Shown here in pieces: positions 24,597 through 33,539 of a stretch of DNA of 64,000 nucleotides (its first letter is position 1; each line of letters opens with the position of its first letter). The stretch comes from Sphingomonas sp. URHD0057. GTDB taxonomy: Bacteria; Pseudomonadota; Alphaproteobacteria; Sphingomonadales; Sphingomonadaceae. Position numbers and translations under genes: made by a program. The notes beneath the pieces were generated by a model. That model searched no databases. It was not told the DNA's origin and saw nothing but the letters and a program-made list of their open reading frames with translations. The DNA is taken from the NCBI RefSeq assembly GCF_000620665.1, contig NZ_JIAU01000005.1, positions 425,501-489,500 of the forward strand. Direction: 5' to 3'.

Positions 24597-25973
24597 ATGG
24601 ACAGCTATCGCGAGCATTCGGGGGACTTCGATCCACAGTCCGCTCCGGAAACGTCTGCTGCCGCCGATGTTGCGGCGGCGATCGGCACCGACGAGCGGCG
24701 GATGCACGTCCGCGCCTATAACCATTGGGTCGCCCTGCTCGACGGCCGCGACTTTCCCTCGATCGAGGACCTGGAGCCGGGCGACGTCGCGGATTTTTCG
24801 CCGCACAGCGTTCTGCTCGACTTCACCTGCGGCGTCGAAAATCCGGCCATGCCCTATCTCGGCGCGGCCATCCGCGACGAATGCGGACTGGACGACGACA
24901 TGCGCACCATCTCCGAAGTGCCGAGCCGCTCGCTACTGTCGCGCCTCACCGACCACTATATGCAGATCATCGCCAACCGCGCTCCGGTTGGCTTCGAAGC
25001 CGAGTTCCAGAACCAGCGCGACGAGAACATCTGCTACCGCGGCATCCTGATGCCCTTCTCGTCGGACGGCGACACCATCGATTTCATCTACGGCGTGATC
25101 AACTGGAAGAAGGTCGGCGAGCTTGGCGACGAGGAATCGGCCTTTGACCCGACGCCCGCGGCCTTGAACGAAGAAGTGCTCGAGCTCGGCGCCGACGAGG
25201 CGGTTGCACCGGATGAAGGGCCGCGCTGGTACGGCGAGTCGTCGACCGACGAAGTCGAGGCACCGACGGACTTGCAGGCCGAGACGCCGATCGCTCCGCC
25301 GCATTTCTCATGGGAGGACGGTCCGCTGGCGGAAGCCGATGGCGATGCCGAAGCCGACGCGGCGGAGGTTCCCGAAGTGATGCTCGACGATGATGCCGGC
25401 CTCGCGGATCGCTTGTGGGCCGCTCGCGAGACCGCCGAATCGGTGAAAGCGGGCGAGGGGCGCACGCGCTCGGCGCTCTACCGCGCGCTGGCCCTGGCTT
25501 ATGATTTCGCGATTGCGGCCGCCGAGAACCCTGCCGATTACGCCGAGCTGCTGGAAGAATCGGGCGTCAAGGCGCAGGCCCGCGCCCCGATGACGCCGAT
25601 CGTCAAGCTCATCTTCGGCATCGACTACGACAAGGCGCGGCTGACCGAGTTCGCCGCCGCTTTGTCCTTCGCGCACCGCGAGGACGTCGCCGCCGGCACT
25701 TTTCAGGACTTCATCGAGAAGCAGCACGGCGGCCTCAAGGCGCTGGTCGTCGCCGAGCGCCAGGCGCGCCGGCCCGAGGCCAAGCCGGACACGCGCGGCG
25801 AAATCGCTCGCGCTCGCTTGCGCCATGCCGCGACGATCTCGCTCGCCAACCTGCCTTCGGCGGACGAATTCGCGGTGATCGTGACCCGCCGCGGCGCCGA
25901 TGGCAGCCATGAGCCGGTCGCGATCCTCGACGATGAAGCGCTGATCGAACGCGCCATCCGCAAGGCCGCCTGA
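24597..25973 (+). CDS. PAS-like domain protein, unknown role
   Basis: 458 aa. Residues about 35-160 match the PAS_5-like fold of alphaproteobacterial sensors: NHWVALLDGRDFPSIEDL, then ILMPFSSDGDTIDFIYGVINW near the end. An acidic low-complexity linker (about 180-265) leads to a conserved helical C-terminal domain (about 275-458, GRTRSALYRALALAYDFAIA). No kinase, cyclase or output domain was recognised. Probably a cytoplasmic signalling or division-related protein conserved in sphingomonads. Confidence 0.65.
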   Translation: MDSYREHSGDFDPQSAPETSAAADVAAAIGTDERRMHVRAYNHWVALLDGRDFPSIEDLEPGDVADFSPHSVLLDFTCGVENPAMPYLGAAIRDECGLDDDMRTISEVPSRSLLSRLTDHYMQIIANRAPVGFEAEFQNQRDENICYRGILMPFSSDGDTIDFIYGVINWKKVGELGDEESAFDPTPAALNEEVLELGADEAVAPDEGPRWYGESSTDEVEAPTDLQAETPIAPPHFSWEDGPLAEADGDAEADAAEVPEVMLDDDAGLADRLWAARETAESVKAGEGRTRSALYRALALAYDFAIAAAENPADYAELLEESGVKAQARAPMTPIVKLIFGIDYDKARLTEFAAALSFAHREDVAAGTFQDFIEKQHGGLKALVVAERQARRPEAKPDTRGEIARARLRHAATISLANLPSADEFAVIVTRRGADGSHEPVAILDDEALIERAIRKAA

Positions 25974-26080
25974 CGCGGAATTGACGCCGCGTTCGTCGCT
26001 CGGCGGGGTTGTCCCTCTCGCGAGCAGGGGTTTATAGCCGCGGCCCGAAGCCCCACTGTCGCGGAGCGATCAATCTTCCC

Positions 26081-29000
26081 ATGACGGCCCATACGCGCCT
26101 GCCCCAGCCGCTGGTCGAATCCATTCGCCAGGCACTTACTCGCGATGCTCTTCCCGGCGAGACCCATGACCTGTCGCGCGAGGCGCAACTCCAGGCTGCG
26201 GAATTCCTCGCCGAGGTGGCGGCGAAGCGCCGCGAGGGCGACCTCGCGCTGAAGATAGAGTCGATCGGCGGCGAGGCGGGCAACCGCCGCATGCGCATCG
26301 GCATCGTCAACGATGATATGCCGTTCCTGGTCGATTCGGTAGCCAATGCGCTCGCCGCGCGCCAGCTGACCATCTATCGCCTGCTTCATCCCGTCGTCTG
26401 TGTTGACCGCGAACGAGACGGCACCTTGAGTCAGGTCGAAGCCTTGTGCGCCGACAAGACCCGCCGCGAATCGATGATGTACCTGGAGCTCGACCGCGCC
26501 GACGCGCGCGGCCGGCAGGAAGTCGCGGCCGACCTGCGGCGCGTCCTCTCCGATGTTCGCCTGGCAGTCCGTGACTGGCACGCGCTGCAGGATCGCATGC
26601 GCGCGGACGCGGCGGCGATCGGGGATCCCGAGGGCGCCGCGCTGCTGAACTGGTTTGCGGACGGGGCCATGACCCTGCTCGGCTATCATGTCGAACGGCC
26701 CTACGAGCAACCGTCCGAAGCGCTCGGCATCTTCAGCGTTCCGGGCGCGCCGACCGACGAGGGCGGGGCGTTTGGGGCGATGCGCTACCTCCAGACGGGC
26801 GGCGAGCAACCTTTAATGGCCAAAGCCGAACGCCGCTCGACCGTTCACCGCCGCGTCCCGCTCGATCTCGTCGTCGTGCCGCTGGGCGACGGGGGCGAGG
26901 TGACCGGAATCGGGGTCCATGCGGGCCTGTGGACCAGCGAGGCGCTGCGCGTGCCGCCCGAGGACGTGCCCGTTCTTCGCCGTCGCTTGAAGCAGCTCGA
27001 CGAGGATTTCGGCTTCGATTCGAAGGGCCACTCCGGCAAAGCCTTGCGCCACGCGGTCGCCTCGCTTCCGCGCGACCTGCTGCTCACCGTCGACTATGAT
27101 TGCGTGCGCAAGCTGGTGATGATGGCGATGTCGCTGGCCGATCGCCCGCGGCCTGCCCTCGTCCAGGTGCGCAGCATCCTCAAGGGCCAGCTGTTCACCT
27201 TCGTCTGGCTGCCCCGCGAGGAGCTGACGACGACGCGGCGCAACGCGATCGGCGACCTCCTGATCGGCGAGCTTGGCCGCGAAATCACCAGCTGGTCGGT
27301 CGAGCTCGGCGACGGCGACCTCGCGCTCATCCGCTACACCCAATACATTGACGAGGAAGCGCCACTTCCGGACGCCAAGAAGCTCGATTCGACCGTCGTC
27401 GAGATGGTTCGCGGCTGGACCCCGGCGGTCGAAGCCGAACTGATCGAGTTGGCTGGCGCCGCGCCCGCGACGCGGCTTGCGCTGACCTATCTCGGCGCCT
27501 TCACCGACAGCTATCGGTCACGTACCCCGCCGCGGGAGGGCGCCGCCGACATCCTTCGCCTCAGCGGCCTCTCCAGCGATGCCGACCGCAACGTCCGTAT
27601 CTCGCGCCCGGCAGATGCGCCTGAACGGCAACTGCGCCTCAAGACCTATCGCCGCGGTGGTCTGATCGCTTTGTCGGAAGCGGTGCCGGTGTTGGAGAAT
27701 TTCGGCTTCCGCGTGCTCGAGGAACGCCCGAGCGCCCTGACCGACGGCCTCGGCTATATCCACGACTTCGTCGTCGAAGTCGGGCCGGAAGCCGACCTCG
27801 CCAGCATCCTTGCGCGAGTCCCCGAGATCGAGCGCGCCATTTCGAACGTCCTGTGCGGCGTGTCGGAGGACGACGAGTTCAACCAGCTGGTGCTTTACGC
27901 GGCGCTCGACACCCAGGCGGTGGTCTGGTTCCGCGCCTGGTTCCGCTACCTTCGCCAGACCGGCAGCAGCTTTGGCCTGGTGACCATCGTCGACGCCCTG
28001 CGCCGCGCGCCCAACGCCACCCGCGCGCTGATCGGCCAGTTCGCCGCGTCGCACGATCCTTCGGCCAAGGACCGCGAGACACGGGTTGAGAAATTCCGAG
28101 CGGAAATGGACCGCTCGCTGGCCAAGGTCCGCTCGATCGACGACGACCGCATCCTTCGCCGCCTGCGCTGCGTCGTCGACGCGATCGTCCGCACGAACGC
28201 TTTCGCCCCCGCGGCCGAGGAAGCGCTTGCGTTCAAGCTTAACTCCTCGCTCGTTCCGGGTCTTCCGGCGCCCGTGCCGTGGCGCGAAATCTGGGTCTAC
28301 AGCCCGCGCGTCGAGGGTATCCACCTGCGCGGCGGCCCGGTCGCTCGCGGCGGCCTTCGCTGGTCGGACCGGCGCGACGATTTCCGCACCGAGATCCTCG
28401 GCCTGATGAAGGCCCAGGTGGTCAAGAACGCGGTGATCGTCCCGACTGGCGCCAAGGGCGGCTTCTATCCCAAGCAGCTGCCGCCAATGTCGAATCGCGA
28501 CGCCTGGCTCGCGGAAGGCACAGAAACCTACCGCATATTCATCCGCTCGCTGCTGTCGATCACCGACAATTTGGTCAACGACAGGGTCGTTCACCCGGAC
28601 GGCGTCGTCATTCACGACGGCGACGACCCCTATTTCGTCGTTGCCGCCGACAAGGGCACCGCGACCTTCTCCGACGTTGCCAATGCCATCGCGCTCGAGC
28701 GCAACTTCTGGCTCGGCGACGCCTTCGCCAGCGGCGGTTCGCATGGCTACGACCACAAGGCGATGGGGATCACCGCGCGCGGCGCGTGGATTTCGGTGCA
28801 GCGCCATTTCCTGGAAATGGGGATCGACGTTCAGTCCGACCTCATCAGTGTCGTCGGCTGCGGCGACATGTCGGGGGACGTGTTCGGCAACGGCATGCTG
28901 CTGTCGAAGACGCTGCGGCTGATCGCGGCCTTCGACCACCGTCATATCTTCATCGATCCCGATCCCGACCCGGAGGTGAGCTGGAAGGCGCGCAAGCGGC

Positions 29001-30721
29001 TGTTCGAGCTGCCGCGCTCGAGCTGGGAAGATTACGACCGCAAGCTGATGTCGAAGGGCGGCGGCGTGTTCCCGCGGACCGAGAAGTCCATTCCGCTGAG
29101 CGCGGAGGCGCGCGAGGTGCTGGGTGTCGACGCCCATGCGCTCGACCCGGCTTCGCTCATCAACGCGATCCTCAAGGCACCGGTCGACCTGCTCTGGTTC
29201 GGCGGCATCGGCACCTACATCAAGGCGTCGGCGCAAAATAACGCCGACGTCGGCGACCCCGCCAACGACGCGCTGCGGACCAACGGGGACGAGGTCCGGG
29301 CCAAGGTCATCGGCGAAGGCGCGAATCTTGGCATCACCCAGGCCGGGCGCATCGAGTTCGCCGAGCTGGGCGGGCGGATCAACACCGACTTCATCGACAA
29401 TAGCGCCGGCGTCGACTGCTCGGACAATGAGGTCAACATCAAGATCCCGCTGAACCGGGAAATGCGTGAGAACCGCTTGTCGTTCGACAAGCGCAATAGC
29501 TTGCTCGCCAAGATGACCGACGAGGTCGCCGAGATCGTGCTCGAGGACAACCGGCTGCAGTCGCTCGCGCTGTCCATCGCCGAAGCGGGCGGCGCTCAAG
29601 CGCTCCCCGGCCACGTCCGAACGATTGAGTTGCTCGAAGTTTCGGGTCGGCTCGACCGCAGGGTCGAAGGGCTCGGCACCAGCGAGGAGCTGATCCGCCG
29701 CGCGCAAGACAATCGCGGGCTGACCCGGCCCGAGCTCGCGGTCGTGCTGTCGGTTTCGAAGATCGTGCTTCAGGACGCCGCCGAGGACCTGCACTTGTCG
29801 CAGGACAAGGTCGTCGAACCGCAGCTGTTCGAGGCCTTCCCCAAGCCCATGCGCAAGAGCCAGGCAAGCGCGATCCGCGCCCATCGGCTGCGCGACGAGA
29901 TCATCGCGACCAAGGTCGCCAACCGGCTCGTCAACCGGCTCGGGCCTGGCGCCGCCTTCGACCTTACCGAGGAGGAAGGCGCGTCGCTGCCGCAGGTGAT
30001 CTCCGCCTTCCTCGTCGCCGAACGCCTGCTCGACCTCGACAAATTGTGGCAAGAGATCGAGGACGATGCGCTTCCGGAAACCGTCCGCATCGAGCTCTTC
30101 CTGATCGCGGCGGCGACGGTGCGCTCGCACTTGTCCGACATTCTCCGCGCCGCATCCGGCGAGACCAGGGTCGAAGCCTTGTGCAAGCTGCTCGAGCCGG
30201 GTGTGCGTAAGATTTCGGCGGCCGCCACCAAGCTCATTCGCGCCGAGGTCCGCAACGAGGCGGTCGCCCGGCGCGACCGCCTGATCGCGCTCGGTGCAAG
30301 CGAGGACATCGTCCGCGGCCTCGTTCGCCTCTACGAGCTCGATGGCGTGTTCGGCCTCGCCGCTTTGGCCGCCAAGCGTAAAGCGGACGAGCTTTCGCTG
30401 ACCCGCAGCTATACCCGGCTCGGCGAGGCTCTGGCGCTCGACTGGGCGCAGCAGCAGGTCGCCCGCTTCGTTCCCACCAATCAATGGGAGCGGCTGCTCA
30501 CCGCCGGTCTGGCGCGCGACTTCGAGCAACTGCGGATCGAATTCCTCTCGCGCATGCGGAGCAAAGAGCCGGATGTGGCGGTCGATGACTGGATCGCGCA
30601 GCAGCGGCCGCGCATCGACCAGTTCCGGATGCTCGTCGCCCGCGCCCGTTCCGAAGGTCATGTCAGCGCGCCCATGCTTGCCCAGATCGCCAGCCAGGCC
30701 CGGATCCTGCTCGCCCGCTAG
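26081..30721 (+). CDS. gdhB: NAD-specific glutamate dehydrogenase, large (GDH180-type)
   Basis: 1546 aa from ATG 26081; an upstream in-frame extension to 26009 lacks conservation features. Deaminates glutamate to 2-oxoglutarate with NAD, feeding the TCA cycle. Long N-terminal ACT-like regulatory segments are followed by the catalytic core: GGLRWSDRRDDFRTEILGL, then the catalytic lysine stretch VVKNAVIVPTGAKGGFYPK. The dinucleotide-binding region includes VVGCGDMSGDVFGNGML. The helical C-terminus is typical of the 1,500-1,600-residue class. The next gene starts on the base after its stop. Confidence 0.95.
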   Translation: MTAHTRLPQPLVESIRQALTRDALPGETHDLSREAQLQAAEFLAEVAAKRREGDLALKIESIGGEAGNRRMRIGIVNDDMPFLVDSVANALAARQLTIYRLLHPVVCVDRERDGTLSQVEALCADKTRRESMMYLELDRADARGRQEVAADLRRVLSDVRLAVRDWHALQDRMRADAAAIGDPEGAALLNWFADGAMTLLGYHVERPYEQPSEALGIFSVPGAPTDEGGAFGAMRYLQTGGEQPLMAKAERRSTVHRRVPLDLVVVPLGDGGEVTGIGVHAGLWTSEALRVPPEDVPVLRRRLKQLDEDFGFDSKGHSGKALRHAVASLPRDLLLTVDYDCVRKLVMMAMSLADRPRPALVQVRSILKGQLFTFVWLPREELTTTRRNAIGDLLIGELGREITSWSVELGDGDLALIRYTQYIDEEAPLPDAKKLDSTVVEMVRGWTPAVEAELIELAGAAPATRLALTYLGAFTDSYRSRTPPREGAADILRLSGLSSDADRNVRISRPADAPERQLRLKTYRRGGLIALSEAVPVLENFGFRVLEERPSALTDGLGYIHDFVVEVGPEADLASILARVPEIERAISNVLCGVSEDDEFNQLVLYAALDTQAVVWFRAWFRYLRQTGSSFGLVTIVDALRRAPNATRALIGQFAASHDPSAKDRETRVEKFRAEMDRSLAKVRSIDDDRILRRLRCVVDAIVRTNAFAPAAEEALAFKLNSSLVPGLPAPVPWREIWVYSPRVEGIHLRGGPVARGGLRWSDRRDDFRTEILGLMKAQVVKNAVIVPTGAKGGFYPKQLPPMSNRDAWLAEGTETYRIFIRSLLSITDNLVNDRVVHPDGVVIHDGDDPYFVVAADKGTATFSDVANAIALERNFWLGDAFASGGSHGYDHKAMGITARGAWISVQRHFLEMGIDVQSDLISVVGCGDMSGDVFGNGMLLSKTLRLIAAFDHRHIFIDPDPDPEVSWKARKRLFELPRSSWEDYDRKLMSKGGGVFPRTEKSIPLSAEAREVLGVDAHALDPASLINAILKAPVDLLWFGGIGTYIKASAQNNADVGDPANDALRTNGDEVRAKVIGEGANLGITQAGRIEFAELGGRINTDFIDNSAGVDCSDNEVNIKIPLNREMRENRLSFDKRNSLLAKMTDEVAEIVLEDNRLQSLALSIAEAGGAQALPGHVRTIELLEVSGRLDRRVEGLGTSEELIRRAQDNRGLTRPELAVVLSVSKIVLQDAAEDLHLSQDKVVEPQLFEAFPKPMRKSQASAIRAHRLRDEIIATKVANRLVNRLGPGAAFDLTEEEGASLPQVISAFLVAERLLDLDKLWQEIEDDALPETVRIELFLIAAATVRSHLSDILRAASGETRVEALCKLLEPGVRKISAAATKLIRAEVRNEAVARRDRLIALGASEDIVRGLVRLYELDGVFGLAALAAKRKADELSLTRSYTRLGEALALDWAQQQVARFVPTNQWERLLTAGLARDFEQLRIEFLSRMRSKEPDVAVDDWIAQQRPRIDQFRMLVARARSEGHVSAPMLAQIASQARILLAR

Positions 30722-31582
30722 ATGCGCATCGCATTTTTGGTTCCAGCGCCGGATAACCCGACGGAATGGCGGTGGGCCTATGACCCCCAGGCGGCTGCGC
30801 TCGAAGCCGCGGGAATGGCGGTCGTCCCGGTCCCCTGGACCGATGCAGCCGACGCGGCCGGATTCGATCTCATCATGCCGCTCCTCGCCTGGGGCTATCA
30901 CACTCGCTACGTCGAATGGCTCGAGCTGCTCGATACGTTCGAGCGGACGGCCGCGCCGGTCGCCAACCCGGTCGCATTGATGCGCTGGAACAGCGACAAG
31001 TCATACCTCGAAGAGCTGGGTGCGGCCGGCATCCATAGCGTCCCGTCGATGACCGTTACCGAGCTCGATGAGCCGCATCTCGACGAGGCCCGGGAGCACT
31101 TCGGCTGCGACACTCTGGTGGTGAAGCCGCTCGTCTCGGCGAGTGCCTACGGCACCTATCGTCTGTCCCACGGCGACGCGGTGCCGGACAACGTCCGTGG
31201 CTGGCGCATGCTCGTTCAGCCGTGGATCGAGGCGATCGTCGATAGCGGCGAATGGTCGCTGATGTTCTTCGGCGGCCGATTCAGCCATGCCGTCGCGAAG
31301 GTTCCGATCCCGGGTGAGTTTCGCGTCCAGCCCGAATATGGCGGAGTCATTGCGCGTTGCGAGCCGCCCCACGGCGCGGTTGAGCTTGCGCAAGCCGCGC
31401 TCGCCGCGGCGCCGGCGCCTTCGACCTATGCGCGCGTTGACATCGTCGAGGGCAATGGCGGCGATCTTCAGGTCATCGAGCTCGAGCTGATCGAGCCGGC
31501 GCTGTTCCTTGGCCACGCACCCGAAGCGGCCTCGCATTTCGCCGAGGCGGTTCGCTCAGCCGCGCTGCGCCTCGGCGAATAA
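30722..31582 (+). CDS. ATP-grasp protein (glutathione-synthetase-like)
   Basis: 286 aa. The ATG is immediately adjacent to the GDH stop, suggesting translational coupling. It has ATP-grasp features: lysine in TLVVKPLVSASAYGTYR, the VQPWIEAIVDSGEWSLMFFG strand region, and the metal-binding acidic end ARVDIVEGNGGDLQVIELELIEPALF. Such enzymes ligate a carboxylate to an amine or thiol. The substrate is unknown, but the link to glutamate dehydrogenase hints at a glutamate-derived peptide. The 3' end overlaps the convergent RHH gene by 27 bp. Confidence 0.8.
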   Translation: MRIAFLVPAPDNPTEWRWAYDPQAAALEAAGMAVVPVPWTDAADAAGFDLIMPLLAWGYHTRYVEWLELLDTFERTAAPVANPVALMRWNSDKSYLEELGAAGIHSVPSMTVTELDEPHLDEAREHFGCDTLVVKPLVSASAYGTYRLSHGDAVPDNVRGWRMLVQPWIEAIVDSGEWSLMFFGGRFSHAVAKVPIPGEFRVQPEYGGVIARCEPPHGAVELAQAALAAAPAPSTYARVDIVEGNGGDLQVIELELIEPALFLGHAPEAASHFAEAVRSAALRLGE

Positions 31583-31795
31583 CCACTGCCGGATCGCCGA
31601 GGTGAGGTTGGGCGGGCGAGGCGAATCGAACCGTGCCGCATCGATCTCCGCGACCAGCGCATTGACCGCGCATCCACGCTGTAGCGCAGCGGCCTCGAGC
31701 GCGCGCCAAAATGCAGGCTCCAGGCTGATCGAGGTTGGATGCCCGGCGATCAGCACCGATCGCTTGGTCGGTGGCGCGTAATCGGCGGGCTCCAT
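31556..31795 (-). CDS. Ribbon-helix-helix (RHH_4) protein
   Basis: 79 aa from ATG 31795; a TTG at 31801 overlapping the phbB stop is possible. Conserved pattern KRSVLIAGHPTSISLEPAFW, then NALVAEIDAAR and LTSAIRQWLF, as in the RHH_4 family of small presumed DNA-binding proteins. It is the last gene of the minus-strand run that starts at the acyl-CoA synthetase. Confidence 0.75.
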   Translation of the reverse strand: MEPADYAPPTKRSVLIAGHPTSISLEPAFWRALEAAALQRGCAVNALVAEIDAARFDSPRPPNLTSAIRQWLFAEAQRG

Positions 31796-31797
31796 CC

Positions 31798-32520
31798 TCA
31801 ATACATATGCTGGCCGCCGTTGATCGACAGCGTCGAGCCGGTGACGAAGCCGGCGTTCTCGTCGACCAGGAAGCCGACCCCGCGCGCGATTTCGTCAGCC
31901 TTGCCGAGGCGGCCGACGGGGATCTTGGCGAGGATCTTGCCCAGCACCTCTTCGGGCACCGCGGCGACCATGTCGGTATCGATGTACCCCGGCGCGATCG
32001 CGTTGACAGTTACGCCGGCGCGCGCGCCTTCCTGTGCCAGCGCCTTGGTGAAGCCGTGGATGCCCGATTTCGCGGCGGCATAATTGACCTGGCCGTACTG
32101 GCCGGCCTGGCCGTTGATCGAGCCGATGTTGACGATCCGGCCGTAGCCGCGGCCGAGCATTCCGTCGAAGACAGCTTTGGCCATATTGAAGCAGCCGCCG
32201 AGATTGGTGTCGATGACGTCCTGCCACTTCTGGTGGTCCATGCGCTTGATCGTGGTGTCGCGCGTGATGCCGGCATTGTTGACGAGGACATCGACCGCCC
32301 CGAGGTCGGCTTCGACCTTCTTCACGCCCTCCTGGCAGGCGTCGAAATCGGCGACATCCCATTTGTACGCGGGAATGCCGGTGCGCTCACTAAATTGGCG
32401 CGCCCGCTCCTCGTTGCCGGCATAGTTCGCGGCGACCTTCATGCCCATGCCCTTGAGCGCAATGCTGATCGCTTCGCCAATGCCGCGCGTGCCGCCGGTG
32501 ACGATCGCCACTCGAGCCAT
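31798..32520 (-). CDS. phbB: Acetoacetyl-CoA reductase
   Basis: 240 aa SDR from ATG 32520, preceded by AGGAGGATGGAC. Reduces acetoacetyl-CoA to (R)-3-hydroxybutyryl-CoA with NADPH for polyhydroxybutyrate. Glycine motif TGGTRGIG near residue 9, NNAG, catalytic Ser in GSINGQAGQ and YxxxK in YAAAKSG are all present. The body (DHQKWQDVIDTNLGGCFNM and NAIAPGYIDTDM) is characteristic of PhbB. No phbA or phbC lies nearby. Confidence 0.92.
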   Translation of the reverse strand: MARVAIVTGGTRGIGEAISIALKGMGMKVAANYAGNEERARQFSERTGIPAYKWDVADFDACQEGVKKVEADLGAVDVLVNNAGITRDTTIKRMDHQKWQDVIDTNLGGCFNMAKAVFDGMLGRGYGRIVNIGSINGQAGQYGQVNYAAAKSGIHGFTKALAQEGARAGVTVNAIAPGYIDTDMVAAVPEEVLGKILAKIPVGRLGKADEIARGVGFLVDENAGFVTGSTLSINGGQHMY

Positions 32521-32552
32521 GTCCATCCTCCTGATTGCTGCGGTTGACGCGC

Positions 32553-33539
32553 TTATGCGCGCGGCAGCCAGCCTGCAAGTTCGCGTGTGATCAGGCGTTC
32601 GAGCATGGGGATGCTTTCGGGTGAATCGTTGAGGCAATCGAGCAGCGCGAAATCGGTCCCGCCCGTGTCCATGAACGTCTTGCGGCCGCGTATTCCAAGC
32701 TCTTCCAAAGTCTCGAGACAATCGGCGGAAAATCCGGGTGCGGCGACCGCAACGCGCTTCACGCCATTCGCGGGATAGCCAGAAAGAGTCGCGTCAGTCG
32801 CTGGCTCCAGCCATTTGGCGCGGCCGAAGCGGGATTGGAACGCGACTTCGACGTCGCGACCCAGAGCCTCCGCGACCAAGCGTGCGGTGGACCGACACTG
32901 CGCGGAATAGGGATCTCCCAGATCCGCGGTCCGCTGCGGCATTCCGTGGAAGCTCAGCAGCAGCCTCTCCGGCTCGAAGTCGAGCGCAGCAAGCTGGCGC
33001 GACAGGTTCGCGCGCAGGGCCTCGATATACAGCGGATCGTCGAAGTATGGCGGCAGCGTCCGCAACGCCGGCTGCGCGCGCATCCGCGCAACCGCGGCGA
33101 ACACCGCGTCGTTTGCGGTCGCCGTCGTCGCTGCGCAATATTGCGGGTAGAGCGGAACGGTGAGGATGCGCGCGCACCCGTCGTCGGTCATTCGCTTGAG
33201 CGCGGCCGCGATTCCCGGATTGCCGTAGCGCATCGCATAGTGGACGCCGAGGTCGGGGAAGGCCTTGCGCAATGCCTCGGTCTGGCGCTCCGCGATTGCC
33301 CGCAAGGGTGACCCCTCGTTGGTCCAGATCTGGCTATAGGCTTCGGCGGACTTCTTCGGCCGCGTGCGGAGGATAATGCCGTACAGGATCGGCTTCCACG
33401 CGATCGCTGGGATTTCGACCACGCGCGGGTCGCTGAGAAACTCGGCAAGATAGCGGCGGACCGAGCTCACGTCCGGCGCGTCGGGCGTGCCGAGATTGAT
33501 CAGCAGAATGCCGACCTGGTCGCGGCCTAATTCCATCAC
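32553..33539 (-). CDS. hemH: Ferrochelatase
   Basis: 328 aa. Inserts Fe2+ into protoporphyrin IX, the last step of haem synthesis. The start region GILLINLGTPDAP is diagnostic. The metal-binding His lies in LLLSFHGMPQR, and the second conserved region reads PGFSADCLETLEELG. The start (GTG 33539 or ATG 33536) overlaps the stop of the IorB-like gene, so haem synthesis is co-transcribed with a molybdo-enzyme subunit and an acyl-CoA synthetase. Confidence 0.93.
   Translation of the reverse strand: MMELGRDQVGILLINLGTPDAPDVSSVRRYLAEFLSDPRVVEIPAIAWKPILYGIILRTRPKKSAEAYSQIWTNEGSPLRAIAERQTEALRKAFPDLGVHYAMRYGNPGIAAALKRMTDDGCARILTVPLYPQYCAATTATANDAVFAAVARMRAQPALRTLPPYFDDPLYIEALRANLSRQLAALDFEPERLLLSFHGMPQRTADLGDPYSAQCRSTARLVAEALGRDVEVAFQSRFGRAKWLEPATDATLSGYPANGVKRVAVAAPGFSADCLETLEELGIRGRKTFMDTGGTDFALLDCLNDSPESIPMLERLITRELAGWLPRA

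Noticed and set aside
27518-30901. 1127-codon open frame on the minus strand
   Set aside because: Lies antisense to the NAD-glutamate dehydrogenase gene; composition is the Arg/Ala/Gly-rich pattern expected from reading high-GC coding DNA backwards.
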